Shown here piece by piece: positions 29,163 through 39,199 of a stretch of 39,372 nucleotides of DNA (its first letter is position 1; the number at the start of each line of letters is the position of its first letter). The stretch is taken from the NCBI GenBank assembly GCA_021813745.1, contig JAKAJO010000019.1:1-39372 (forward strand). Direction: 5' to 3'. The notes below the pieces were generated by a model that worked only from the letters and a program-made list of their open reading frames with translations, searched no databases and had not been told where the DNA came from. Both the position numbers and the translations under genes were made by a program. Origin of the DNA: Acidobacteriota bacterium. GTDB taxonomy: Bacteria; Acidobacteriota; Terriglobia; Terriglobales; Acidobacteriaceae.

Positions 29163-31169
29163 TTATCCTATCGATCGGGCCGTGTGCATCCAGCCGACGA
29201 TCGGTGTGAGAACGACCAGGGTACCCAAAAGCACCATGCAGGCTCCGATCCATATCCATACAACGAGCGGATTGAGAAACGCTTTGATCACTGGCAGACC
29301 GCTGTTCTGGTCCCTCCCCTCATAGACAACGTATATGTCCCGCAAGGGCGTGGAACGGTTCGCAATCACGGTTTGGACGGTCTGACTGGCCTGGAAGAGT
29401 CTTGCTTCCGGGGCAAGTTGGAACTGCTTTTTACCGTTCCGGTAAACATCAATCAGAGAACGCTCACCAACATAATGGTCGTTGGAGTCCGGTGTTAAGC
29501 CGCGGGAAAGCAGATGGTAAGGGCCAAGGTCCATGCTTTGGCCGACGTTGAGTTCTGTCTCGGCGCTCCGATTAAAGGCAGAACCGGCAAATCCTACGAA
29601 CATCAGCACGATGCCCAAGTGAATCATAAATGCACCATGACGGCGAGTATTGCTGGTGAAATGCCGCAATACCGAAGAGATGAGACTTTTTCCGGATTGC
29701 TGCTGAAGTGAAATTGCTCCGCGGAAGAATTCCGTGACGATCGCTGTCATCACGAAGGCGGCGAGAGAGAAGCAGACGAGCGAATAGAGCGAGCCACTAT
29801 CCGCCCAGGGATGGATGCCAAAACCAATGAGCAAAACGGCGGTGACCGCACCTATAATTGCGGGAACTACGAAGTTTTGGCGCACCCTTGTGAATGACTC
29901 ACCGCGCCCGCTGAGCAGCGGCGCAGTCCCGGTAAGCATGAGCAGGAAGAGCCCGATCGGGACAACGACACGGTTGTAGAAAGGTGGCCCGACGGTGACC
30001 TTATTGCCGTCCACAAATTCCGCGAACACGGGCAAGAGCGTTCCGCCGAAGACGGCGACGCTAGCAGCGAGCAGTACCAGAATATTGAAGAGAAAACTTG
30101 CCTCCCGGGAGACGAGCGACTCGATTCTATGCTCGATCTTCAAATGGTCGCGCCGCAGGGAAAACGTGAGCACGCATACCAGCAGAACGAGCAGGAGAAA
30201 TGTCCAGAACCAGGTGCCGATCGAAGATTGCCCGAAGGCGTGGACGGAGCTGACAATGCCGGAGCGCGTAAGCAGCGTGCCGAGAATCGAGAGCAGAAAC
30301 GTAGAGAAGATGAGCCAGATGTTCCAGGTCTTCATCATGCCGCGTTTTTCCTGCATGATGCTTGAGTGCAGAAATGCCGTGCCGGTGAGCCAAGGCATCA
30401 GCGAAGCGTTTTCGACCGGGTCCCAACCCCAGTAACCTCCCCATCCAAGTACCGCATAGGCCCAGTGCATTCCAAGTACAATCCCGGCGGTCAAAAACAG
30501 CCAACTCACCAGCGCCCAGCGGCGGGTGATTGGTATCCACTTCTCTGCCGGGGAACGAAGTATCAGCGCACCGAGCGCTAAAGCAAAAGGCACGCTAAAC
30601 CCGACAAGCCCGAGATAGAGTAGGGGTGGATGTATGACCATTTCCGGATACTGGAGCAGCGGATTCATGCCATAGCCGTCGGCATGTATTGGGCCGGACA
30701 CCATAGCGAAGGGCAACGCCACGAAATTCAGCAGAAAAAGGAAGAACACCTCGACGCTAGCCAGAATGGTTGATGCGAGGGTGGTTAGGCGGATATTGGC
30801 TCTGTACCGCAGGCGAACGATGAAGCTAAACCCTGAAAGCAGCCATGCCCACAGCAAAAGGGAGCCCTCCTGGCCAGACCATAGCGCAGCGAACTTGTAT
30901 GGACCGGGCAGCGCACGGCTGGATTCGTGCAAGACATATGCGAGGGAAAAGTCGTTGGTAAAAATCGCCCACAACAGCGCGAAGACTGCCAGTGACACCG
31001 CCGCGAAGCTCGCCAGACCCGCAAGCCGGGCCGTTTCGGCCAGACGTTCCGGGGAGATGCGGCCTCGGCTTTCAGTAAAGACCTGCCGCTGGGCGATTGC
31101 CCCGATGACGACGTTATACGCGGCGAGCGCGAGCGAAAGCAGAAGCGCAAAGCTACCCAAAACAGCCAT
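29163..31169 (-). CDS. ccmF: CcmF cytochrome c heme lyase subunit
   Basis: A 668-residue polytopic membrane protein that attaches heme to apocytochrome c in the periplasm. The heme-handling WWD domain reads GWGGYWGWDPVENASLMPWL, preceded by HPPLLYLGLVGFSVPFALAL, both hallmarks of CcmF. About fourteen hydrophobic segments are visible, and a periplasmic C-terminal part ends with a last helix (WIWIGACMVLLGTLVVL). It lies 72 bp behind tolC on the same strand and could be the end of that transcript. No other ccm genes are here, so it looks isolated; a complete Ccm set would have to be elsewhere. Confidence 0.93.
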   Translation of the reverse strand: MAVLGSFALLLSLALAAYNVVIGAIAQRQVFTESRGRISPERLAETARLAGLASFAAVSLAVFALLWAIFTNDFSLAYVLHESSRALPGPYKFAALWSGQEGSLLLWAWLLSGFSFIVRLRYRANIRLTTLASTILASVEVFFLFLLNFVALPFAMVSGPIHADGYGMNPLLQYPEMVIHPPLLYLGLVGFSVPFALALGALILRSPAEKWIPITRRWALVSWLFLTAGIVLGMHWAYAVLGWGGYWGWDPVENASLMPWLTGTAFLHSSIMQEKRGMMKTWNIWLIFSTFLLSILGTLLTRSGIVSSVHAFGQSSIGTWFWTFLLLVLLVCVLTFSLRRDHLKIEHRIESLVSREASFLFNILVLLAASVAVFGGTLLPVFAEFVDGNKVTVGPPFYNRVVVPIGLFLLMLTGTAPLLSGRGESFTRVRQNFVVPAIIGAVTAVLLIGFGIHPWADSGSLYSLVCFSLAAFVMTAIVTEFFRGAISLQQQSGKSLISSVLRHFTSNTRRHGAFMIHLGIVLMFVGFAGSAFNRSAETELNVGQSMDLGPYHLLSRGLTPDSNDHYVGERSLIDVYRNGKKQFQLAPEARLFQASQTVQTVIANRSTPLRDIYVVYEGRDQNSGLPVIKAFLNPLVVWIWIGACMVLLGTLVVLTPIVGWMHTARSIG

Positions 31170-31241
31170 AAGAGTGTGGGAAATCCTTTCCGATGAAGTT
31201 GGGTGATGAACCCGCCGGCGAAATTATGGATTCATGCCGGG

Positions 31242-32615
31242 TCAATCTATTTGGATTTGGCCCGTGGCGAGTTCGAGAGCCAGCGAGGCAATTGCTTCCG
31301 ACCGCTGGGCCTGCAAGAGCAGGGACTGGCTGTTCAACACGCCAGCTTCAGCCTCAAGCACGAAGTTGATCACCGTGCGGCCGACCTCATACTTGGCTTG
31401 CTCGTTCTTCAGAATTTCCTGAGATTGCACCACGGCCTCCTGCATGGCCTTGACGCGCGCCTGAGCGCTTTGCAAATCGGCATACGATGTCTGTACCTCG
31501 CGGGCGACATTCAGGCCAGCCTTATTCTGTGCGAGCCGGGCCTGCTCCGCCTGCGCTTTCGCAGCCTTGATCTGACCGCTACGGCGGCCACTGTCAAAGA
31601 GCGGTACTCCGATGTGTACTCCAACGGTCCAGTCATTCACTGCGCCGGGAGTGGAGCCGCTCGGCACATGCAGAGAAGGCAACATCTGCTCGATCAGAGT
31701 AGGAAACCCAACCGGATTTTGTCCGCCGTACTGGATTGCGGTGGCGCGGAAGTCAATGCGTGGCCAGTAGGCGCGTCGTGCAGCGCGCTCAAGGTCTTCC
31801 GCAGATTCTGCGTCGAAGATTGCCGCTTTCAGATCCGGCCGCTGCTGCAGGGCAGATTGTAGAAGTTGGTTCCGGTCCACGCTTGCAGCCGGTGTCGACG
31901 CCGACGCGGGCGAGTACAAGAGCGCGGGCAGTTGCCCTTGGTATCCCATAGTGGCGGCCAGTGAACTGAGAGCAGCCTGACGGCCAGCTTCGAGCGTGGC
32001 CGAATCGCTGTCAATTTGCGCGATCTGCGTTTGAATCTTGAAGGCATCGACGGGAACGGCGCGGCCGGCTTTCACCAGTTCGTTGGTACGGTCGAGCAGC
32101 GAAGTCAAGCTCTTGCGGGTGAGCGCGGCAGAACGCAGCAAGTCCTCGTACGTCAGGGCGTCCAGGTAAAATTGCGCGACCTGAAAGATAAGTTCCTGCC
32201 TGCTGCGGTCCGTGAGTATCTTCGCGGCAGAGAGGCGTTCTCGTGTCGCGTCGAGTTCCAACTGCGATTTCTGGAAATCCCAAGCAAGCATATGCAGGTC
32301 CGCGCTGCCTGAATAAGCCGTCTGCGCAAACCGCGAGATTGATGGAGGCGCTCCGCCTGGATATCCATGTTGAAGACGGCTGCGGCCAAGGTCTCCGGCT
32401 ACATCCAGTTCGGGCAGCAGCGCGGATCGGGCTGTGGTTACGTAGCCCTGGCGCTTGGTTGTTTCGGCGACCGCCGATTTCAAGTCGGGGCTATGCTCCA
32501 GAGCATAGGCAACCGCCTGCTGAAGCGTAAGCTCTGGCGGCGCTGTTTGCCGCTGACCTAGCAGCGCACTGGAAGTGACGACCAAAACGAGTAAGAATCC
32601 CATTGCAGATTTCAT
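31242..32615 (-). CDS. TolC-family outer membrane efflux protein
   Basis: A 457-residue outer-membrane channel of a tripartite pump. A signal peptide (MKSAMGFLLVLVVTSSALLG) is followed by LTLQQAVAYALEHSPDLKSA, the usual TolC-family start, and by two long helical repeats (first ARERLSAAK-like, second around KAAKAQAEQARLAQNKAGLN). The repeated motif NPxL is replaced by SPDL and RPDL. The ATG at 32615 overlaps the RND permease stop (ATGA), so the two are translated together. It exports what the RND/MFP pair delivers. Confidence 0.9.
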   Translation of the reverse strand: MKSAMGFLLVLVVTSSALLGQRQTAPPELTLQQAVAYALEHSPDLKSAVAETTKRQGYVTTARSALLPELDVAGDLGRSRLQHGYPGGAPPSISRFAQTAYSGSADLHMLAWDFQKSQLELDATRERLSAAKILTDRSRQELIFQVAQFYLDALTYEDLLRSAALTRKSLTSLLDRTNELVKAGRAVPVDAFKIQTQIAQIDSDSATLEAGRQAALSSLAATMGYQGQLPALLYSPASASTPAASVDRNQLLQSALQQRPDLKAAIFDAESAEDLERAARRAYWPRIDFRATAIQYGGQNPVGFPTLIEQMLPSLHVPSGSTPGAVNDWTVGVHIGVPLFDSGRRSGQIKAAKAQAEQARLAQNKAGLNVAREVQTSYADLQSAQARVKAMQEAVVQSQEILKNEQAKYEVGRTVINFVLEAEAGVLNSQSLLLQAQRSEAIASLALELATGQIQID

Positions 32616-35600
32616 GGCGTTACCGTAGCTCCTGTCGCGTCGGTCGCTGGCTCGACCTCCCGCAGATGAAAGTTCTCGGGCAGCCCATGTCCCGGCTGCT
32701 TCTCGTACATCATGAAATAAGCAACAGGAATGACAAGCAGACTGAAGAGGGTGGAAGCGAAGAGGCCAAAAATCAGCGACCACGCTAAGCCCGCAAAAAC
32801 TGAATCCCGTGTTATGGGCCATGCGCCCAGCATGGCTGCGCCCGATGTAAGCAGGATCGGACGCAGTCGGACCGAGCAACTCTCGATCAGCGCTTGCACA
32901 AGCGTGCGCCCGCGCGCCAGAGCGATGTGCACGAAGTCCACGATGATGATGGAGTTTCGGGTGACGATGCCGGCCAGGGCAATCATCCCGATCATGGCAG
33001 GAGAACTGAAGAACAATGGATCGGCGAATCCGCCGACCTGTCGCACACCGAGGTGGCTCAACAGCCAGAAGCCAGGCATGACGCCGATGACCATCAGCGG
33101 AATCGCCATCATGATCACGACAGGCAGGCGGAACGAGCCCGTCTGCTGGCTGAGGAGAATGTAGATGGCAAGTAATGCACCCAGAAAGCCGAATCCCAGA
33201 TCGCGGAAGATGTGAATGGTAAGTCGCGTTTCACCCTCATCCCACCAGTTCACGGTGACGCCGTCCGGCACGGCCCACAGAATGCCGCCGCCTTTCTTGA
33301 ACATCGTGCGGGTATTCAGCGGGCGCGGTGTTGCGTTCTGCTCGGGATGGCCCGCAGCCGCCAGTTGCGCCGTCGTCCGTTGATCGGCGCGAATATCGAG
33401 GATAGTCTCCACGGGAGGGCGTCCGGCCATCTCCGCCGTGACATACACGACGCGCTCCAGATTGCGGTGATAGATGGTCTTGTTCTCGATCGTCTGTTGC
33501 CAACTTCCCAACTGCGACATGGGAACCAGATTTCCCTTCTGGCCACGCACGTAAATGCGTGAGAGATCCGCCGTGCTGGAACGATCCACGCGCTCCGGCC
33601 ACAGCATGATCGGCAGCGGGTTGCGCTCCGTGGGGATTGCAACCGTGCCGGCATTTGCGCCCGACAGCGCCAGACTAACTGTGCGATTGATGTCGTCGGT
33701 CGTCACGCCGTTCAATGCGGCCTTGGCCTTATCCACAGTGAAGACCTGCTTCTCCTGGTTTTCCTCGACGGTATCGTCCAGATCCACAATGCCAGGTTCC
33801 TGCCGCATCCTGTGCTTTACGATTTGCGCATCGTGGATCAGATCTTCGTAGCTGTCGCCGGGCTGGCCGTAAACCGTGGCCACCATCGTGGACATCACGG
33901 GCGGACCGGCCGGCAACTCGACAATCTTCAGCTTTACGTCATCGCGCTCGGCAATAGCCTTTAAATCGCCCCGTAGCCGCATGGCGACTTCGTGGCTACC
34001 TTGAGACCGATCGGTCTTGTGAATCAGGTTGACGCGAATATCGCCCTTGTCGGGTGACTGCCTGAGAAAGTAGCGGCGCGACATACCGTTGAAATCGAAC
34101 GGTGACGCCGTGCCGACGTATGACTCAAAGTCGGTGACCTCGGGAACCGTGCGCAGATAGTCTTCAAAATCGCGGGCCGCAGCATCGGTTCGCTCCAGGC
34201 TTGTGCCGCTCGGCATATCCAGAACCAGAAGAAGCTCGTCCTTGTTGTCGAAGGGTAACTGCTTTGGCTTGACGCGCCGCGTTCCGACCAGCATCAGGCT
34301 GCCTATGAAGGCAAGAACAACCGCTCCAATAAAGATGTACCGGTTCCTGCGCCGCGTGAGCAATGGTTCCAGCAACGGACGGAAGAAGCGATAAGTCCAC
34401 ATCTGCTTCACGTCGGTTTCGGCTGCCTCTTTCTCGGGGACCTTGCCGTCCTTGCCAGGTTGATAGCGCCGACGCATCACCCAATAGGCCAACCAGGGGG
34501 TAATGGTGAAAGAGACGAGCATTGACATCAGCATGGTCATGGGCACATTGACTGCCATGGGCCGCAGGTAATCGTGCATCTCTTCAGTGACAAAGAAGAG
34601 CGGCGAGAACGAAATCATGACAGCGATGGTTGCGGCAATCAGCGGAGGCCGGACCTCGTTGACCGCCTCAAGAACGATCTGCCGCGTCGCTCTACCCGCC
34701 ATGCGAAAGTGGCGATGGATGTTTTCTACATCGACAATTGGGTCGTCAACCAGCAGGCCCAGCGCGACAGTCAAGGCAAACAGGGTTACGCGATTGATCG
34801 AGAACCCGAACAGGTAGTTTGCCGCCAGAGTGAATCCGAAGACGCAGGGGACGGCAACTGCAACCACCATGGCGTCTCCGAAACCGAGGCCGATGGTCAA
34901 GAGAGCGATGACCACAATAATGCCGACTACCAAGCCTTCGACAAGCTCGTTGACCTTGTCATCCGCAGTGATGCCGTAGTTGCGGGTAACGGCCACGTTC
35001 ACATCCGCAGGCAGCACCTCGCGCTTGATCTGGTCCATCTTGGCCAGCAAGGCTCGTGCCACGGTGACGTTGTTGGTGCCCTTTTGCTTGGCAACGGCAA
35101 TGGTGACAGCGGGTTGTCCAAGCAGTAGCGGCTGTCTCGGATGATTCGCTTCGCCGACCCATGTACCCGCCGAACCGGGGTGTTTGTTCAGGTTCCATGC
35201 GGCACCCTGGCTGAGGCGCACGTAGTCGGTCACTTCGCCGGGGCCATCGGTCACGTCCGCCACATCGCGCAGATACACAGGCCGTTCGCCGGAGGTGCCG
35301 ACAACGCTGGAAGCAACGTCAGACGCGCTCGCGAAGAACCTTCCCGTCTCCACGCGAATATCATGGTCGCCGCGAGTAAAGGAACCAGACTGAAGATTGC
35401 TGTCGGCTCCCGCCAGGGCGCGTTCAATGTCCAAGGGAGCAATATGAAAGCCTGCCATCCGCTCCGGATTCAGCCGCACCAGCACTTCGCGAGGACGGCC
35501 CCCGACGATGAAGCTGATGCCTGAGTTGGGTACGGTTTGCAGGCGATTCTGCACCTCTTCGGCAATGCGCCGAAGCTCATAATCGTCGCGATTGGGGCTG

Positions 35601-36055
35601 GTCAGCGTGAACGTGACGATGGGGACATCGTCGGTCTCTCGCGGCTTGACGACGTAGCCGTTGACGCCCGCCGGGATCTTATCCGCATTTTGCGTGAGCC
35701 ATTTGTTGAGTTTGACCAGGCTGCGCTCGCGGTCCTGGCCTACGTAGAAGCGGACCGTAACGATGCTCTGGCCCGGCATCGAGCGCGAATACACGTACTC
35801 CACACCGTCAATCTGATAGAGATAGCGCTCGATCGGAGCCGAAACGAGCTTCTCAACTTCTTCGGCCGAGTGACCTGGATAAGAAAGAAAAACGTCGGCG
35901 TTGGGAACGACGATCTGCGGTTCTTCCTCGCGCGACGTAACCATCAGTGCCGCACCACCGGCGATGAGCGCCAGCAAAATCAACACGATCGACAGATGGG
36001 ATTCCAGAAAGGTGCGGACGATTCGTATCGTTACGCCTTCGCCATCAGGTTTCAC
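32612..36055 (-). CDS. RND efflux permease (AcrB/CzcA superfamily)
   Basis: A 1147-residue inner-membrane proton-driven pump. It begins with a GTG overlapping the upstream MFP stop. The first helix (LSIVLILLALIAGGAALMV) and the segment EEEPQIVVPNADVFLSYPGH follow the RND pattern. The proton-relay helix is seen in GLLVDDPIVDVENIHRHFRM with the paired Asp. Two large periplasmic loops and about twelve helices give normal length. The substrate class cannot be decided by eye; the context with arsenic and mercury genes and the CMD protein favours metal or organo-metal export. An internal piece of this gene, or of a close paralogue, lies as debris at 20650-20930. Confidence 0.92.
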   Translation of the reverse strand: MKPDGEGVTIRIVRTFLESHLSIVLILLALIAGGAALMVTSREEEPQIVVPNADVFLSYPGHSAEEVEKLVSAPIERYLYQIDGVEYVYSRSMPGQSIVTVRFYVGQDRERSLVKLNKWLTQNADKIPAGVNGYVVKPRETDDVPIVTFTLTSPNRDDYELRRIAEEVQNRLQTVPNSGISFIVGGRPREVLVRLNPERMAGFHIAPLDIERALAGADSNLQSGSFTRGDHDIRVETGRFFASASDVASSVVGTSGERPVYLRDVADVTDGPGEVTDYVRLSQGAAWNLNKHPGSAGTWVGEANHPRQPLLLGQPAVTIAVAKQKGTNNVTVARALLAKMDQIKREVLPADVNVAVTRNYGITADDKVNELVEGLVVGIIVVIALLTIGLGFGDAMVVAVAVPCVFGFTLAANYLFGFSINRVTLFALTVALGLLVDDPIVDVENIHRHFRMAGRATRQIVLEAVNEVRPPLIAATIAVMISFSPLFFVTEEMHDYLRPMAVNVPMTMLMSMLVSFTITPWLAYWVMRRRYQPGKDGKVPEKEAAETDVKQMWTYRFFRPLLEPLLTRRRNRYIFIGAVVLAFIGSLMLVGTRRVKPKQLPFDNKDELLLVLDMPSGTSLERTDAAARDFEDYLRTVPEVTDFESYVGTASPFDFNGMSRRYFLRQSPDKGDIRVNLIHKTDRSQGSHEVAMRLRGDLKAIAERDDVKLKIVELPAGPPVMSTMVATVYGQPGDSYEDLIHDAQIVKHRMRQEPGIVDLDDTVEENQEKQVFTVDKAKAALNGVTTDDINRTVSLALSGANAGTVAIPTERNPLPIMLWPERVDRSSTADLSRIYVRGQKGNLVPMSQLGSWQQTIENKTIYHRNLERVVYVTAEMAGRPPVETILDIRADQRTTAQLAAAGHPEQNATPRPLNTRTMFKKGGGILWAVPDGVTVNWWDEGETRLTIHIFRDLGFGFLGALLAIYILLSQQTGSFRLPVVIMMAIPLMVIGVMPGFWLLSHLGVRQVGGFADPLFFSSPAMIGMIALAGIVTRNSIIIVDFVHIALARGRTLVQALIESCSVRLRPILLTSGAAMLGAWPITRDSVFAGLAWSLIFGLFASTLFSLLVIPVAYFMMYEKQPGHGLPENFHLREVEPATDATGATVTP

Positions 36056-37131
36056 GGCTGCAGCTCCTTCCGGGGAGCGAGCGATACCTTCTCGCCTGCG
36101 GTGAGTCCGCTGAGAATTTCAATCTGGTTGCCGATTGTGCGGCCCACTTGCACGGAACGCCGGCGCAGCATACCAGCTACATCCACATCCACCATCGCCA
36201 GTTGGCCTACGCGCAGAACCGCCCCTTGCGGAATCATGATGCGTGCATGCTCTCCGACCGGAATCATCATCCGGCCAAACAGGCCGGGAAAGACATTCTG
36301 GGTATAGGGCAGCGCTATACGCGCAGTGATGGTGCGGCTCGACGAATCGACTGAAGGCACGATTTCCACCAACTGACCCTGCATCTGTTTATCAAGCGAA
36401 TCCAGTTGGATCTCATAGGTCTTGCCGATGCGCAGCGTGCCTGCCTGCTCCTCGGGAACAGCCGCCTCGAGCCACAGTTTGCCACTCTCGTACAGCGTCA
36501 GCAGTGGCTTACCGGGCGTAGCCATGTCGCCCACATCGGAGAGCTTGTCGACAACGATCGCATCATAGGGAGCACGGATGACGGCATAGCCAAAGGCAAA
36601 TTCCGCGTCATGCAGCGCCTGCTGGAATGCGGCAACATCGGCGGTCGAGGTCTTCCGGCGCAGAGTCGTCTCATCAAACTCCGACTTCGGAATGACCTGC
36701 TTTTCATAAAGAGCCTTATCCCGCGTATAGTCGCTCTGCGCCAGATCCCTTGTCGCTTCGGAGCGCCGTAGAGCTTCCTGCGCCTGCTGCCTTCTTGCGC
36801 GCAGATCACGGTCGTCAAGCCGCACCAACTGGTCGCCGCTGCGAACGTGCTGTCCGGCAGTTACGGGTAGTTCGACAACATTGGCGGTGATGCGTGCGGA
36901 AACCGTGGTCTTGAACTGCGGCTGAACGGTCCCCACTGCCTCCACAACCTGCGGCTCGGTAATGGTAGAGACAGTGAAAAACTCCAGACCTGCGGTAGAC
37001 GTCTCCGCTGATTTCACCGTTCCGGGATGAATCGTGCCGCGGTGGAAAACACCGCTTAGCCAGACCATCATGAAAATGATGACCAGAATGGGAAGTCCCC
37101 ACCTCAGGTAGTTCAAATGAAATCGCTTCAT
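36052..37131 (-). CDS. RND periplasmic adaptor (membrane fusion protein)
   Basis: A 359-residue HlyD/CusB-type adaptor, anchored by one N-terminal helix (LRWGLPILVIIFMMVWLSGV). The barrel-sandwich halves are TVQPQFKTTVSARITANVVE and FAFGYAVIRAPYDAIVVDKL, with a helical hairpin between. The beta-barrel region continues as GKLWLEAAVPEEQAGTLRIG and the end is QIEILSGLTAGEKVSLAPRK. It links the RND permease to TolC. Neighbours in order are CMD protein, this gene, RND permease and TolC, tightly spaced. Confidence 0.92.
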   Translation of the reverse strand: MKRFHLNYLRWGLPILVIIFMMVWLSGVFHRGTIHPGTVKSAETSTAGLEFFTVSTITEPQVVEAVGTVQPQFKTTVSARITANVVELPVTAGQHVRSGDQLVRLDDRDLRARRQQAQEALRRSEATRDLAQSDYTRDKALYEKQVIPKSEFDETTLRRKTSTADVAAFQQALHDAEFAFGYAVIRAPYDAIVVDKLSDVGDMATPGKPLLTLYESGKLWLEAAVPEEQAGTLRIGKTYEIQLDSLDKQMQGQLVEIVPSVDSSSRTITARIALPYTQNVFPGLFGRMMIPVGEHARIMIPQGAVLRVGQLAMVDVDVAGMLRRRSVQVGRTIGNQIEILSGLTAGEKVSLAPRKELQP

Positions 37132-37202
37132 ACAAGATGCTCCCGACCGACATATCGAAGGCCCCCGGATTCAGGCGAGGGCCATTCTGCTGGTCATTTT
37201 CC

Positions 37203-37580
37203 TTACTTTTGCCCTGGTGCCATCGCTTCGAAAACAGGCTCTGCGTCGCCGACGATCTTTGTGGCCAGTGCAAAGCGAACGATGCGCACCGTCTCCAGCA
37301 CCTTCTCCGGCGCGATGCCCTGCATCTTCGCTTTGTTGGCCATCGCCTGAATGCAGGCCTTACTGCTGGCGGCGAGCGCCGACGCAAGATAGATCAACGT
37401 GCGAGTCTCTTCATCGAGCGCTCCCTCGGCTGGCATGGCGTAGGCTCTGGACCGCAGATGCTCGTACAAAAGTCCCTCATCGACTGCCGTGGCCTTCTCG
37501 ATGGCCGAGGGAATTGATCCCATGGTCTTGCGCATCATGCCGAAGATCTGTTCAACGGTTGGCTTCTGTTCCGGATTCAT
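37203..37580 (-). CDS. CMD-family protein without CxxC
   Basis: A 125-residue helical protein of the carboxymuconolactone decarboxylase family. The core ALDEETRTLIYLASALAASS leads into KACIQAMANKAKMQGIAPEK, where AhpD has CxxC-x3-H; here only one Cys is left and no His. It is thus unlikely to be a peroxidase of the AhpD type. An AAGGAAGGAAG site precedes the ATG. It is 71 bp upstream of the pump adaptor and is the first gene of that set. Its role is unknown. Confidence 0.85.
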   Translation of the reverse strand: MNPEQKPTVEQIFGMMRKTMGSIPSAIEKATAVDEGLLYEHLRSRAYAMPAEGALDEETRTLIYLASALAASSKACIQAMANKAKMQGIAPEKVLETVRIVRFALATKIVGDAEPVFEAMAPGQK

Positions 37581-37634
37581 TTGATTCTTCCTTCCTTAAT
37601 GTTTCCCGCGTACTGTCGTGCCAAAGAAATAGGC

Positions 37635-38468
37635 TCAATTTGCGTGCCCGGCATTGCCCACAACTTCCGTTTCGAGTCCGGGTTCCTCAATTCGGCTGCA
37701 TGTCTGCCCCGTCAAAGTCTCCTCTCGCTGCGAACCGGCCATGCGAGAGTAAGTCCCTTTCGCTCGGGAACGGGGGATGGCCTGCGCGAGCAGCATCTTA
37801 ACTGCGCCGATCATTGATTCCAACGATGCGCCCGGGAACCCCAGTACGGTTTCGCCGGGCATCAGGTCCGTGGCTTCGCGGCAGCCATAACAACCCAAGC
37901 TGAAGTTCAAGCGCTGCTCCAGATAGGGAACCACCGTTGCATCCACACATGTAGCCTGAAGAACGGCGGTGTTTCCGACACGGCGCTCGCCTCCGCGAAG
38001 GTTTAGATCGGCCAGCACGAGCCACATTAGAGATTCCGCCGGACCTTCGACCACCACAACGTCCGGGGTGTGCGGTGCAGAATGCAGTGGGCACAGTGCG
38101 ATCTTTACAACGCTCTGTTCGGCAAGCCGCGGCATGCCGGCAAACATTCGCTGACCTGCACTTGCGTCGGCGACAATGCCAAATCCGACCAGCCCTCTTC
38201 CATTCGCAAGTTGCGCCGGCAGAGGCCGGAATCCGAAGGCCGCAGCTGCGGCGGGGCACGCCAGGCCGTCAGGCTCCAACGTCACTGACCCTCCGTGGCG
38301 CGCCTTCATCAGTGCCTGACAATATCGGTGCCCTCGTATCGATTCAAATGAAGCGAACGCACTGTCTTGCTGTTTGGGGCCTAGGAGAAATACCGCAACT
38401 GCGTCGGTTCCATCTCCGACCAGCTTCCGGAGCACGGATGCTCCCTCTTGCACAAGTAATGTCGACAT
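37635..38468 (-). CDS. DUF169 protein (COG2043)
   Basis: A 277-residue protein of the DUF169 family, whose function is unknown. Family landmarks are LACPAAAAAFGFRPLPAQL, VVVVEGPAESLMWLVLADLN and NFSLGCYGCREATDLMPGET with its conserved CxxC. The ATG at 38468 with GGGGGGAG just upstream is chosen; the frame is open to 38822 but that overlaps the arsG-like gene. The last 40 residues are poorly conserved in style. It lies 47 bp behind the arsG-like gene and may belong to its operon. The CxxC and context suggest metal or redox work, as inference. Confidence 0.85.
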   Translation of the reverse strand: MSTLLVQEGASVLRKLVGDGTDAVAVFLLGPKQQDSAFASFESIRGHRYCQALMKARHGGSVTLEPDGLACPAAAAAFGFRPLPAQLANGRGLVGFGIVADASAGQRMFAGMPRLAEQSVVKIALCPLHSAPHTPDVVVVEGPAESLMWLVLADLNLRGGERRVGNTAVLQATCVDATVVPYLEQRLNFSLGCYGCREATDLMPGETVLGFPGASLESMIGAVKMLLAQAIPRSRAKGTYSRMAGSQREETLTGQTCSRIEEPGLETEVVGNAGHAN

Positions 38469-38515
38469 GGTCACTCCCCCCTTGGAAGCGCTTATGATCG
38501 ATCGTCTTCCTCCCA

Positions 38516-39199
38516 TCAAGCGATGAGATTGGTCCAGCAAAAATAGATCCCAATCCCGACGAACACCGCTCCGGTTACCCTTCGCGCCCACACTTCCAGC
38601 GCGGTCAGGCGTTTGAATCCTGCGGCTACGGATTTGGCGCCAAGTGCAATCAGGACAGCGAAAGCGAATACGGGTAAGGCCGTTCCCAGCCCGTAGAGCG
38701 CCGGCAACACGACGACGGACTTTGACTCGATCGCAAGAGGAATCAGACTTCCAAAGAACAGTGCGGCCGAAGTTGGGCAAAAAGACAGCGCGAACAACAT
38801 CCCAAGAACCCCGGCCCCCCATATGCCGCGCTTGCGGTCGGGCAACTGGAAGTCCTTATCCCTTATCAGCGTCAAAGACGGCAGCCGAATGATCCCCAGC
38901 AGGACAAGCCCCACGGCAAGCAGGATTGGACCCATCGCTTTGCTCATGGAATGCTGAAGCCAGAAGGAGAGATGGGGAATGGAGAGTATAGTGAGCACGG
39001 AAAGTGCGGCAAGAAGGACGTATGTCGCCGTACGCCCCAGCGTGTACAGGAGCCCGTTCGCAATCACACGATCGGTATGGTCCGCCTGTCTGCCAAGGTA
39101 GGAAATCGCGGCAATATTCGTCGTCAATGGACAAGGGCTGATCGATGTCAGGATTCCAAGCCAGAGAGCCGAAAGCCCGCTCAAGAAAAGCGCACTCAT
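38516..39199 (-). CDS. arsG: ArsG-like transporter, CcdA/DsbD superfamily
   Basis: A 227-residue, six-helix membrane protein. The first helix has LGILTSISPCPLTTNIAAIS, and the fourth has FALSFCPTSAALFFGSLIPL. The SPCP...FCP pair is the redox-Cys position of the CcdA/DsbD superfamily. The sequence SISPCPLTTNIAAISYLG is the pattern of the ArsG group, described in arsEFG operons that handle aromatic arsenicals. The start overlaps the stop of the arsF-like gene (ATGA), which supports this. A plain thiol-electron transporter is the alternative. Confidence 0.78.
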   Translation of the reverse strand: MSALFLSGLSALWLGILTSISPCPLTTNIAAISYLGRQADHTDRVIANGLLYTLGRTATYVLLAALSVLTILSIPHLSFWLQHSMSKAMGPILLAVGLVLLGIIRLPSLTLIRDKDFQLPDRKRGIWGAGVLGMLFALSFCPTSAALFFGSLIPLAIESKSVVVLPALYGLGTALPVFAFAVLIALGAKSVAAGFKRLTALEVWARRVTGAVFVGIGIYFCWTNLIA

